Shown here: positions 48,978 through 59,509 of the stretch, piece after piece
Numbering within the stretch: the first letter of the stretch is position 1
Layout: every line of letters starts with the position of its first letter
The notes under the pieces: generated by a model
The model's input: only the letters and a program-made list of their open reading frames with translations
Database searches by the model: none
What the model was told of the DNA's origin: nothing
Assembly (NCBI GenBank): GCA_013368315.1
Contig: JAACJM010000047.1
Coordinates: forward strand, 310,001-374,000
Reading direction: 5' to 3'
DNA: 64,000 nucleotides
From: Tetrapyrgos nigripes
Lineage: Eukaryota > Basidiomycota > Agaricomycetes > Agaricales > Campanellaceae
Translations under genes and position numbers: made by a program

Positions 48978-49145
48978 CAGTTGGTTGTGTAGGGACATCT
49001 TCTTGGATATGAGTAGCTTTTATTACACAAAATGCACATGGCATGCTGTATCAACTACGCACTATTCATGTAGCTCGTAATGCGAAAGTTTCATATAGAC
49101 AGAGTGATATGGTGGACAAAATCTGATTTGCTGAACAAGAAACCA

Positions 49146-50933
49146 CTACGTGGCGCTAGGGGGAAGTCGTCCTTGTTCGAGCTGATGTATCTTCGAGTAC
49201 AGCTTTGCAAAGCGAGGGAAAAGCCTGAGCACAGTTTCCCATCTATCATCCATCTTTTCTAGGTTCTCCAGCTCGTCCTCCAACTCGTCCCCCAATTCGA
49301 CTTGAATATTGTACACCACTTTGCAGTCAGCTGGGAGAATCTGACCTAACATCTCCGCGAAGATAAGCTCGTCTCCTTTTTGCAGAGGCATAGGGTATCC
49401 AAAATTCATCACAACCAATCTCGTGACCTCCGTTTGTTGGAACCCCATGGGCAAGGAAGAGTCATCGAAAGAGCGAGTACCGAGTGATACAGTATTGACC
49501 TGTAGCCAGAGGCTTCTCAGGCGCGGGCAAAGATGCGTAAGGAGGAAAACAGCCCAAAGGCTGATCTCTTTCCTATGACCTGTAGACTCGTTGCCTTCGT
49601 CGGTGCTGTGGTGGGTGTTGTGGTAAGAGTCGAACCCGAGTCTTTGAAGCCCAGGCCATGCCAATGCCATCTGCATAACGTCCGAGTCCGACAGTTGGAC
49701 ATGACGAGAGAGCAAAAAGAAACTGATGATCTTGCTGCAAGCGAGGATGCTGTGCAAATCATCAAAGTGCACAATGTTTTGGTCCCTGAAGGAGACATCA
49801 AGCTCACTTAGGGTAGAGCAATGGGAGAGAGCGTCAAAAACAGATTTGCGATTGGGGTCATCCGTAATAATGTAAAGATGAAGGATCCGTAAGTGATGAA
49901 GATGAGATAGGAATGGGGTGACTGTCGTGCTTTTTGCAACCCGAATCTTCAGTTCGTCTATTGAAGACACATGACTCTCCGACCAGGGATCCTTCATGCA
50001 AAATACTATGTCCCCACCGGACATTAAGTTAAGCTGTTGCAGATCTGTGCAATGACTCAGACTGAACAACACAGGAGACATATCTCTGAACGAAGGGACG
50101 CAGACGTGTCTGAGCAACGGGAGGTTCCTAAGGAGTCTGGCCAGTGGTACTACAAATGGATCCTGAGGGTGCGAGTACGAAATTGTCAAAGAGGTAAGCC
50201 TGGGCATTCGTGTTTGTATGGCTTCGGCCCAATCCACCTGATCATGGAGGTTAGTACCCCTGTGAATGATGAAGTCGAACGACTGTATTCCATCATGCAT
50301 GAACATTCGAGCGTTATTGAAGTCCTCATATCCACCGAAGCAGTGTAGATTGTGAAGATTGGAAAGAATAAGTGACGGCGGCCAGGTGAGATTGATTACT
50401 CTCAGAAGAGCGGAGCTGCAGGATACCAGAGCCGCAAACAACGAATACGTTGAGCGTATTTGGATTGGAAACGATTCCAGGCTTTTTCATTGGGATAGGA
50501 TTCGAAACTCTGCGGGCAAATCATTATCTTCCAGAACAATAGGCTAAGCGAAGGCGTGCATGAGATCTCACAGAAGTGTTGACTGGAGCTATGAGTCTAG
50601 CCAGTGTCAGAAAAATGTGATCAATGCAATTTCTGACCAGAACTGGCAGACTGGTACGCATCGCTTTTGGTCAGCTTTCGACAAGTGTGCGAGTATCTGG
50701 TCCACCAACTTGGAAATTTGCAGTACGGGGTGCATGGTGATTCGCTCAGTTGAGAAACTGCGAGGTAATCGCAGCGGCTGCAAGCTTGAAAGGAGACTCG
50801 TCGTACAGAAAGAAGCGCGTTGTTTGTCACCCGGGGACAAACCAAACAAGCCTGCCACCGAATTGAAACTCCTTACTTCAACTTGGTCAGAATCATGAAC
50901 CATAGGCATAGCATAGATTGGCGCACTAGACAT
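49146..50933 (-). pseudogene. F-box/leucine-rich protein gene, apparently frame-broken
   Basis: The 5' part (from ATG 50933 or, more like the family, MHPVLQ) encodes an F-box: VLQISKLVDQILAHLSKADQ then VCQFWSEIAL. A 3' frame of 431 codons (50441-49146) encodes Leu-rich repeats such as MPRLTSLTISYSH, LRNLPLLRHVCVP and LSHCSTLSELDVS, as in agaric F-box proteins. Between them (about 50440-50610) family-like pieces appear in different frames with in-frame stops: DLMHAFA, LEDNDLPAEFRILSQ, then KAWNRFQSKYAQRIRCLRL. I found no GT-AG intron that repairs all of them. The 3' frame has no ATG at its beginning. It is either a young pseudogene, a gene with an unusual splice, or a sequence error. F-box proteins recruit substrates to SCF ubiquitin ligases. 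Confidence 0.5.
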
Positions 50934-51013
50934 CGTACATGTAGCATAAAGACTCTAGTTTTCTAAGAATAAACTGGACAACCAGGCACACTACCATACT
51001 GTAGTAATTTTTT

Positions 51014-52185
51014 TTACAGCTTAGTGATGTTGGCAGACCCAGGGTTCTGGCCAGCAGCCTTGGCACGCTTGCGAAGCATTTGGGTAGACTTGTTGCCACG
51101 AACACCTCCACCCCATTGACGCCTGTGCTCTTCGTACTTGTCAGAGCTAAAAAGAAAAATAGATTAGCGGGGTATAAAGGATACATATCAGAAGAAGGCT
51201 TACAAGTTAGCTTTGGCAGCGCTGACGAGGGTAGCGAGTTCCCTTTGGTCCTCAGACTTGACCTCTTCGAGAGCAACGACGGCAGCAGTCTTCTTGTGGA
51301 CGACCGTGCCGAGACGGGCTTTGCCCTTAACGATAACGTAGGGGACACCCATCTTCCGGCAGAGAGCAGGAAGGTAGACAACGAGCTCAATGGGTTCGAC
51401 GTCGTGGGCAATGACGACGAGCGAAGCCTTCTTAGCCTCGACGAGAGCAACGATGTGGTTAAGACCGTACTTAACGAAGAGAGGCTTCTTCGTGTCCTGT
51501 ACGAAATTGCTCAACAACACTTCATTCCTAGACAAAGAGGATACATACAGTCTTGTCCTTGCCCTCAGCAGCGGCAGCAGCGGTAGCATTCAGACGCTCC
51601 TTCTTCTCAACCTTCGTCTCAGGACGGTACTTGTTGAGGAGCTTGAAGAGCTGAGTAGCAGTGTTTTTGTCGAGGGTGTGCGAGAATTGGGCGATCGAAG
51701 GAGGAACCTTGAGACGCTGGTTGAGGATAACCTTCTGGCGTTGAAGGCGAACATATTCAGGCCATTTGACGAAGCGAGTGAGGTCCGTCTGAGGCTGGAT
51801 GTCACCACCTGCAAATCGTTGAGTCAAAAAATCAAAGAAAAAAAAAGATACGTACCAATACCAAAGTTCCTAGGGCTGGCTTCGAAGAGAGGGTTCTTCT
51901 TAGCCTTAGAGGATTTAGAGGCGAAAGGAGCAGCAGCAGGCTTCTTGGCGGATCCTTTTGGGGGCTGGTCATCGAGACGAGGTCAGCGTTTGTCACCACA
52001 AGCATGACAATGCACCCCGGAGCTCTAACGCTGCGTGATAGCAGCCCAGCATATATGCTTCATCGCTTAAAGGCTCAGCAATAATAATAAAAATTCTTTT
52101 TTTGCTGGTTTCTATTGAAAGACGTCAGTTGCTGCTTCCCATCAAGGTCAACTGACTGGAAAGACATACATACCGTCCATCTCAT
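51014..52185 (-). CDS. 60S ribosomal protein eL8 (L7Ae family)
   Basis: Exon 2 begins [20 protein letters not shown] and leads to [13 protein letters not shown]. The next exon reads [40 protein letters not shown] and [19 protein letters not shown]. The L7Ae RNA-binding core follows: [40 protein letters not shown] and [15 protein letters not shown]. The end is [20 protein letters not shown] and ITKL, then TAA at 51014-51016. It is a core protein of the large cytosolic ribosomal subunit. The start is uncertain: ATG 52185 with a four-codon first exon (52174) and a 209-nt intron keeps the frame, and long first introns are common in ribosomal protein genes. The upstream region is T-rich. Confidence 0.9.
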
Positions 52186-52409
52186 CTTGAAGTTTATTGG
52201 GATGTGTATGGCAGTACGAGAGCTCCGGGGATCCTAGAATCTGAAGGATTTCTCACCATTTTTGAGTCTTGAGTCTTGAGGAGAACTAGAGTCTTGAAGC
52301 TAGAGGGCGGAGAAAAAAAAATTTTTTTTTCCGTTGATTATAAGCTCCAATCAAACTCCGCTTCAAATCTTAGAGTCTGGGAGTCTGGGCCTTCCTTTCC
52401 CCCCTAACC

Positions 52410-53292
52410 ATGTTTTCGCCTTTCAATCTTCCAGATGGCATACTAGCACTTATCACAGACGAGCTGCCTTCTCCAGCCGACTTTGTGCTACATCAATCCC
52501 TTTCCTCGCACTTCAAGCAGTCTACAAAAACATTCAAACGTTCCGCCATCATCTTGTCTGTATCAGAAAGCTGGACGAGATGGCAGGCTATCTCTGCAAA
52601 ATCTGTAAATCGACGCGTTCTTTCGTGTCTATTCTGTCTGAGAAGTGTCTTGTCTAGAATCTGAATCTATCCCAACTGTCCACTGCCGGATCGTTGCATT
52701 TTGTCGAGCTCATATCTTCACTTCAGTCTTCAGCAGAAGACAGTCCATTTCGTTCACTTTGTGATAAAGTTCGAGGTCTTCTTGACTCGATGGAAGACTC
52801 TTCTGAGCCAACTCTGGTCATTCTTGACGATATTGCCACTCTTGAGTGGATCGGCTATCCAATATTGGAGGTAACGCGTTTCTGTCGAGCTCTGCGGGCA
52901 CTCTGCGCAAAGGTTCGTCATCTGCACCATTACTACGCTTTCTAGCTAACACTTTCCAGAAAAAGGCCACTCTACTTATACGACACCATCTCACCTCAGA
53001 AGAACCTGACGATTTGTTCAGACTGCTCTACCAGATATGCACGTATCACGTAGATGTCAGACCCTTGTCAAGTGGAAGAAGTGGCGCAGTCAGTGGAGAG
53101 GTAAGCGTCTGAAGTCTTTCCCTGGGATGTTTTGGTAACGAAGGACATTCCTAGGTTGCTTTGCATGCTGGACCGAGTCTGCCGCCATCTACATCTGTCA
53201 AATTGATACCTAGGAGTGCTGCATTGCAGTATCGTCTGACGGAAAGCGGAGTGGTCTTTTTTGAACGAGGAAGTAGTAGTGGAGTGCTATAG
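52410..53292 (+). CDS. Elongator complex subunit ELP6
   Basis: Four exons from ATG 52410. The product has the inactive RecA-like fold expected of ELP6: MFSPFNLPDGILALITDELP, SQLSTAGSLHFVELISSL, TLVILDDIATLEWIGYPILE (Walker-B-like position), VTRFCRALRALCAKKKATLL and IRHHLTS. The C-terminal strand pair LQYRLTESGVVFFERGSSSG then VL matches the ELP6 ending. No Walker A motif is present, as in the family. ELP4-5-6 forms a hexameric ring that helps Elongator modify wobble uridines in tRNA. The call rests on the order of motifs and the end motif. TAG is at 53290-53292; the gene is convergent with RRS1. Confidence 0.8.
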
Positions 53293-53451
53293 GATGTAGC
53301 TCTCGCCGAATGTGCACTGTAATGTAATGCCATCCTCCATCTTTCCAATGCGGTAGGAAGGCAGGAATGCATTTTCCGTGATCATACATGGCCCACAAAC
53401 CCATAAGACAACGTGAAAATCGTGAAAGTAACTGCGAGTCAAAGGCTGCCT

Positions 53452-54604
53452 CTACTTTTTCCTGCCGCCTTTCTTTCCCTTCACCGCTGCTGCTTGTCGT
53501 CCAAGAGCGACACCACCTTGTCCTTTGCTAGCAAAACGAACAGCTTTCCTTACATTCAAGACACTTTTGTCGGGAACAGGCCCATCTCTGCGCATCTTTT
53601 TAGAATCACTCTCCATCTTGGACAGAAGAGCAAGCGATGCTTTTGCTTCCGATTCTACCGACGTTTCGTTCGGTTGGAACTGCCATGACGCATAGTGAGG
53701 ACCAATCCTTCACAACAAGCAAAATTTTCTGCGTACCTTCCTCTTGACTCCACGCAGTTTCTTCTCGCCTTCAAGCTTCTTGTCAAATTTGCCCATACTT
53801 GCAGTACTAGTACGCGAAGAAGCAAGAGTCCGTTCGATTTCTTGCTTTCGTTCATCTCGTTGATTCAAACCTGAGCCTTGAGCCCGTGCAAGGTTGGCTA
53901 AGTGTTGCTTTTCGTTTTTAGCTACACGAGATTTACGTTCATCCCGAGCAGCCTTGCGAGGATCGTAGTCCACATCTAAAAAAAATAGATTTTAGCAACA
54001 GAGGGCATAGTACAAAAGCAATAAAACTCACCAGCATTAGCGGGCACCTCATGTATCCATTGATCCTCTTTTTCTTTATTCTTCCCTTCTTTACCCCATC
54101 TGTTAACCCACTCCTGCCTTTCCTCGTCCCAAACCCTCTTGTCGCGTTTCGTCTTCTGTATACCTTTCGCTTTGGCAAACTGCTCCCACTTGGTTAGAGG
54201 TTTAGGCTTGGGTAAAGGTTTTGCTCGGGGTAAATGAGTTTTTGGTGCGGATAATTGGGCAAGGGGACCATCGGGAGAAGGAAGAGTAGGTAAAGTGAAA
54301 AGAGACGCGAGGAGGGTTTGGACACCATCTCTAGCGAGATTTTGAAGGTGTTCTTCGAGGTTTGAGCTATAAGTAGAATTGAGACACCTGTTGCAAATCC
54401 TTTCAAGAAGTGAATTTACTTGTAGGATTCCTCGTCTATTGGATTGGGATCTGTTACAGTCAAGTAACCGGCATCAACATCTAGAGGGGTCTCTTTTTCG
54501 ACTTTTAACGAGTCACTAGACGATATATGAGTTATAAACCACAAAATACGAGACAAAACACACAGTTTGGCATTGTGGGATGCCAGAATACCAGAGACAT
54601 CCAT
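53452..54604 (-). CDS. RRS1: ribosome biogenesis regulatory protein RRS1
   Basis: Several exons. The start MDVSGILASHNAKL joins DSLKVEKETPLDVDAGYLTV and TDPNPIDEESY, then NSNLEEHLQNLARDGVQTLL and ASLFTLPT, the conserved RRS1 N-terminus. The middle has LPKPKPLTKWEQFAKAKGIQ, KTKRDKRVWDEERQEWVNRW and the acidic or basic stretch to DVDYDPRKAARDERKSRVAK. The C-terminus is basic, FQPNE..., ending GKKGGRKK. RRS1 acts with Rpf2 in the nucleolus to bring the 5S RNP into pre-60S particles. Introns are 45-60 nt. Stop is TAG at 53452-53454. Confidence 0.93.
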
Positions 54605-54627
54605 GGCAGAGAAGAGAGCAGAAAATT
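54605..54627. promoter_or_regulatory. 23-bp gap between divergent RRS1 and TAF12 starts
   Basis: The RRS1 ATG (54604, - strand) and the first TAF12 ATG in the favoured frame (54628, + strand) are only 23 bp apart. If TAF12 starts at the next Met (54655) the gap is 50 bp. The two 5' UTRs and promoters must overlap or lie inside the partner's coding sequence. Confidence 0.55.
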
Positions 54628-55908
54628 ATGCTGACTAATCACAACGAGGTCTCGATGAACAACCCGACTGCTGCTGCTTCAAGTCCCGGTGCTACCAATG
54701 GATCCACAGGAACTCCTCCTCCCAACATGATAGACGTTCTGGGCAACCTTCTCAAGACACAGACCGGAGAACAGATGTCAAACGAGAAGATGGCCCAACT
54801 CCTTATTAGCAACATGGCTACATTGGTCCAGCAGGGAAAGCTTTCGCAGAATCAGATCTACCAGGTACTTTTTCATCTAAAGACACCAAAGAACATTGAT
54901 ATGATTGTTGTCCCGCAGTTGAAACAGTTTGCCGACAAGCACAAGAATCCTGCAAAGACCAATGGGAATGCTGCTGCTGGCCCCTCAAAGGTGGCCTTTG
55001 TGTGTCATTTCATATCAAACCTTGTTCTGAACTCTCATGCAGCCAGGTACACCAGCCCCAGGGACTCCTACTGCAAGCTCTCCCGCCTTCAAGTCCGGTG
55101 TTGAAGCTCAGCCTACGCTAGCTAGTCTCGCAACTGTCCCCACCGCTAACGAGAGCGCGTATCCTATATCCGCCACACTCAATTCCAGCAACCCAGGTCC
55201 TGTTCAATGGGCTCAACCAAGACCAACTCTGACGGGTGGCATTCCTGGTGGACGTGTCTCTGGTACGCGTCTAGTCTCATGAGAGGATTAGTTTTCTGAC
55301 ATGGACGCGTGGTTGTCCTCTTTCTTTCATTACAGGAACTCCTGCACAGATGTCTCGAACTGAAGACAACACACCATTGACTATTGACGATAACCGCGCA
55401 CGAGCAAAGAATACGCCTGCTGACCAGAGTATGAGGAGGACGATACAAGATTTGGTGTCGAGCATTGACCCTAATGTGAAGATTGAACCAGAGGTTGAGG
55501 ATGTGAGTGGCCGTGTCTCTTGAAAGAAATTCAAACGCTGATACCTTGACAGCTTCTGCTAAACATCGCAGACGAGTTCATTGACTCTGTCACTAACTTT
55601 GCCTGTCGGCTTGCTAAACACCGAGGTGGAGACACGCTGGAAGTGAGAGATCTACAGCTGCATCTTGGCACGTTCCTTTATCATCTCGCTTTCACCTTGT
55701 TGACCAATTTGCTGCAGAACGAAACCACAACATCCGTATTCCTGGTTTCGCCTCTGATGATACACGACTCGCTCTCTCTCAGTCTTCGGTCGCCCCTGTT
55801 ACGCAAGCTCCTGCACAAAAGAAGAATGCTCAGACCTCGCATATGACTACGAGGAGCCAACGATTGGCACAGGTTCAGCAGGCGAAAAGGGACGCCAAGT
55901 TGCTATGA
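54628..55908 (+). CDS. TAF12: TFIID/SAGA subunit TAF12 (histone fold)
   Basis: The N-terminal half is disordered, with [20 protein letters not shown] then [17 protein letters not shown] and a Pro/Ala/Thr-rich linker. The C-terminal histone fold is [20 protein letters not shown], then [39 protein letters not shown] and [11 protein letters not shown], the H2B-like TAF12 signature. It pairs with TAF4 in TFIID and with Ada1 in SAGA. The last intron (55668-55717) has a GC donor (CTTG|GCACGT), and splicing joins HL to ERNHN exactly. The stop is TGA 55906-55908. ATG 54628 is chosen; an in-frame ATG at 54655 and another at 54580 are alternatives. Confidence 0.92.
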
Positions 55909-56637
55909 ACCATTGTTGTCGTTGTATTTTTATCTTCATGTCGCTTTCATGGTTGTAACATAGATAGTAAGTACCTTGCACTGCAACTTGTATTCTAGTC
56001 ATCGTGCTCGATAATCTGCGCATGTTTATAGATTAAACTGCACAGTCTGAACATAATCTTGCCTGCCCAACATAACCTTGCCTACCCGACTCAACATAAT
56101 CTTACCAGCCAAGGTGACCTCCCGAACCCGACCCAGTTATCCTTAGTAGTATCACGCAATGTTGTGTCATGATTTCGAGTATCCATCTCTTCGGGCTGCA
56201 GCTGTCTTCTCTTGAATCTTCCACAAGATACGTTTCAATCCCCCATATATAAGCTTACCTTGGCGTCAGTCATATGGGCTCCAGATATACGTTTTTTTTG
56301 GCAGATCTGTCTGACGGGACGCTGTCTGCTGTCTTTCACAAGTCTTTCACGTACTTTGACTTGAATCCTAACGTTCTTCTAGACTTCTCTTCCGAAAAGC
56401 ATATCATTCAATATATGCACTTCGCCTACTTATTTGGCGATCGACGCTAGAATACAGACCCATTGATACCCCATATGACACCGGCTTTATCTTTCAATCA
56501 TTTTCCCGCAACCATGCAGTCCGGGAGTTCGCTAAGGGCCATCAAGCTCAAGGTTCGTACATAGACTCCGCTCAATATATATACCATGATGGTTCACAAA
56601 GCTTCTTTGCCCTTCAACCTCAGGACCTTGCTCTACG
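55909..56637. other. intergenic, sedolisin B upstream region
   Basis: About 730 bp with the TAF12 3' UTR and the sedolisin B promoter. Short direct repeats such as AACATAATCTTGCC/AACATAACCTTGCC occur near 56050-56105. TATATAA near 56246 and ATATATATA near 56575 are candidate core elements; the second is only about 55 bp from the ATG. Confidence 0.45.
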
Positions 56638-59237
56638 ATGAGGCTCATCTGGTTCGGACTAGGAGTTCTCGCTCGTTTTACCCTCGCTGCCCCGTCGCTC
56701 GCTACCCCCAAGGTCAAGCATAGCATCAGGGAGCCCAATGGGTGGACAAGGGAAGGTCTTCCCTCTGCGGACCACCTTATTGAGCTGCGCATCGGTTTAA
56801 ACCAGCCCAACATCCAGGTCCTGGAAGACCACCTCTTGGAAATCAGTGACCCCGACCATTACAGATACGGTCAACATCTTTCCAAGCAAGAGGTCGAAGA
56901 CTTGGCTGCGCCTCATGAAGCTAGTCTCGAGCTAGTCAACGAGTGGTTGGCTTCTCATGGCATTCAGGAAGAGGATTTGTCTCGTTCGCCTGCTCGTGAT
57001 TGGGTTATCGTCAAAGTTCCTGTCACTCTTGCGGAGAGCATGCTTGACACGGTATGTTCACGTAATAAAGTGAGGCTTGTGGGCGTACTGAATGTTTGGA
57101 TCTAGACCTATCACGTATGGAAGCATAGTGACGGCGACTACCTCGTCCGAACCACTAGTTACAGTTTGCCGGAGCATCTCCACGAGCATGTCGACCTCAT
57201 CCAACCTACCACAATGTTCGCGCGTTGGAAAGGAATGAAGTCGACAATCTACTATCCAGACAACAAAGTCGAAGAAAAGACACTGGGCCACACGGCCTCC
57301 AAGGGTTCCGCTAATGCTCAAGTCGACCCAAGCTGCAACACGACGATTACCATCGACTGCTTGAAGCAACTTTACAACATCGACTACACCCCTCAAGTCC
57401 CGAAAAAGAACAGTATCGGTATCACTGGTTATTTGGAGGAATTTGCCAACATCGAGGACCTTCAATCTTTCTACGCTGAACAGCTTCCTGAAGCTGTTGG
57501 CACGAGCTTCAAGTTTGTTTCCGTAAATGGTAAGTAGCTGTTTGTCATTGTTAGGTGTTGAAGTCGAAAGCTCCAACTCTGTTCTCCAGGAGGTATCAAT
57601 GACCAAAACCTTTCCGCCGCTGGGATTGAGGCAAACTTGGACGTGCAATTTGCATATGGACTTTCCTTCCCTACTCCTGGCACGTTCTGGTCCACAGCTG
57701 GACGCCCTCCATTCAAGCCAGACCTCAGCACGCCCGAAAATACCAATGAACCGTACAACGACTGGCTCGATTTTGTCCTTGCTCAGCACCATGTACCTCT
57801 TGTTATCAGCTCGTCCTATGGAGACTCGGAGCAGACCGTGAGTGCCATTTTTCATTGAGTTCCATTGCCTGGTCTCTTCTGACTTCGTAGCAAGGTGCCA
57901 GAAGAATATGCGCGACGTGCCTGCACTCGCTTTGCGGAGCTTAGTACGTGAATAGTGACTTGAATTGACGATGGTTCTGATCAATTCCGTCAATAGGTGC
58001 TAGAGGAGTTACTCTGACATTCTCCAGGTAATATACTCTTCCGCTATCTCCCTTTCTCTCACTGAAATTCTCATTTTGGTACCTAGCGGTGACGGAGGTG
58101 TCGGTGACGGAATAGACGCAAGCTCCCCTCTAGAAACCACTTGTATCAGTAACGATGGTAAGAACACCACGATGTTCTTGCCTCTTTTCCCAAGGTGAGT
58201 CGATAATACCCTGTCCTGGACGATTGTCTGACAATTTCATCATTTAGCTCTTGCCCTTAGTGAGTGCTATGCTCTCTGCAATGGACCTTGCACTTACTGC
58301 CTGTCAGCGTCACCTCCGTCGGAGGAACCAACAACGTACCCGAAATCGCCGTCTTCTTCTCTGGCGGTGGTTTCAGCAACTAGTAAGTGCATGATTTTGC
58401 TCCCGCTCTCAAGTTGACTGACCGACTCTGACCCCAGTGTTAGTTAACTGAAGTATTGCCCGACATGAAGCTGACAAAACACTCCCTAGTTCCCTCGACC
58501 TGCATACCAGGAGGCTGTTGTGAGCCAATACCTCGCGAACCTCCCCAAAGGTCTCTATGATGGTCTTTACAACCCGTACGTTACCACTTCGTGTCTTTGA
58601 TATCCTAATTACTGATCATTCTGTAGAGCTGGACGGGTGAGTCAGGATATGCTAAACCTGATCTAGATTCCAAACTCATTTGGACATTTAGGCTGCCCCT
58701 GATGTCGCAGCCCAAGGTAGACGATTCAGAGTTTGGGTCAGTGGGCAACCCATAAGCATTGGAGGAACCAGCGGTACATCTCTCCTCTCTCTTACAAACC
58801 GAGCACAGACTGATATCTTTTACTATCAGCTTCCTCACCCACTTTCGCAGCCGTTGTAGCTCTCTTGAACGATGCTCGTATTGCCGCAGGCTTGCCTTCC
58901 TTGGGTTTCCTCAACCCCCTGTTGTACAAGAAAGGTCTCCACGCTTTCAACGATATTACAATCGGAAATAATCCGGGATGTAAGACGGACGGCTTCAATG
59001 TGAGTCATTCGACGATTGATTACCAACTTCCTTCTCTTCTAGAGTCAGTGAATGTGTACTGACAAGTTTCTTTTCTTCTTGTTCTTTTGCTGCACAGGCC
59101 ACGGTAGGATGGGATCCAGGTTAGTATTACTCGACTTTGATGTGAGGTTGCATCTTCTAACCTTTTCTCGTCCTTCAGTCACCGGTCTTGGTACACCGAA
59201 CTTTAAGAAGTTGAAGGATGTAGTTCTTCGACATTGA
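56638..59237 (+). CDS. secreted sedolisin (S53 tripeptidyl peptidase), copy B
   Basis: Fifteen exons total 1791 nt, 596 aa. The signal peptide is MRLIWFGLGVLARFTLAA. The prodomain has HLIELRIGLNQPNIQVLEDH and the catalytic domain has the Glu/Asp pair in [79 protein letters not shown] and [13 protein letters not shown]. Exons are 56638-57051, 57106-57529, 57590-57837, 57895-57943, 57997-58027, 58087-58194, 58248-58259, 58308-58382, 58438 alone, 58490-58575, 58627-58636, 58692-58773, 58830-58999, 59098-59119 and 59179-59237. Keeping FSNYFPRP in frame needs a one-base exon at 58438. All phases then close. It is a full-length paralogue of copy A on the opposite strand. Confidence 0.92.
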
Positions 59238-59509
59238 CCTGATTAGTGCCATCTCTTGTCATTATTGTGAATAAGTAGATAGCAGTATGTAAAGCATCAC
59301 AATGTTGTATATCCAGTTCTTGTGGAAATACTAAACGAGTATTCTTTCAAAAAGTTGGTCGAAGAAAGTGCCCCGAGCTTGAAGTTCTGCGAGACAACGA
59401 TGATATCGTTCTGCAAGTATTCTAACCATCATACACGATAATCTACATAAGTTCAGTTCGATTGAAAAGCAGGTATCATTATACAGCAAGTTTTTGAAAT
59501 TGATGCAGT

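Noticed and set aside
57058..57993. A 311-codon reverse-strand ORF opposite sedolisin B
   Set aside because: It is a mirror of conserved sedolisin exons and introns, with no family resemblance of its own.
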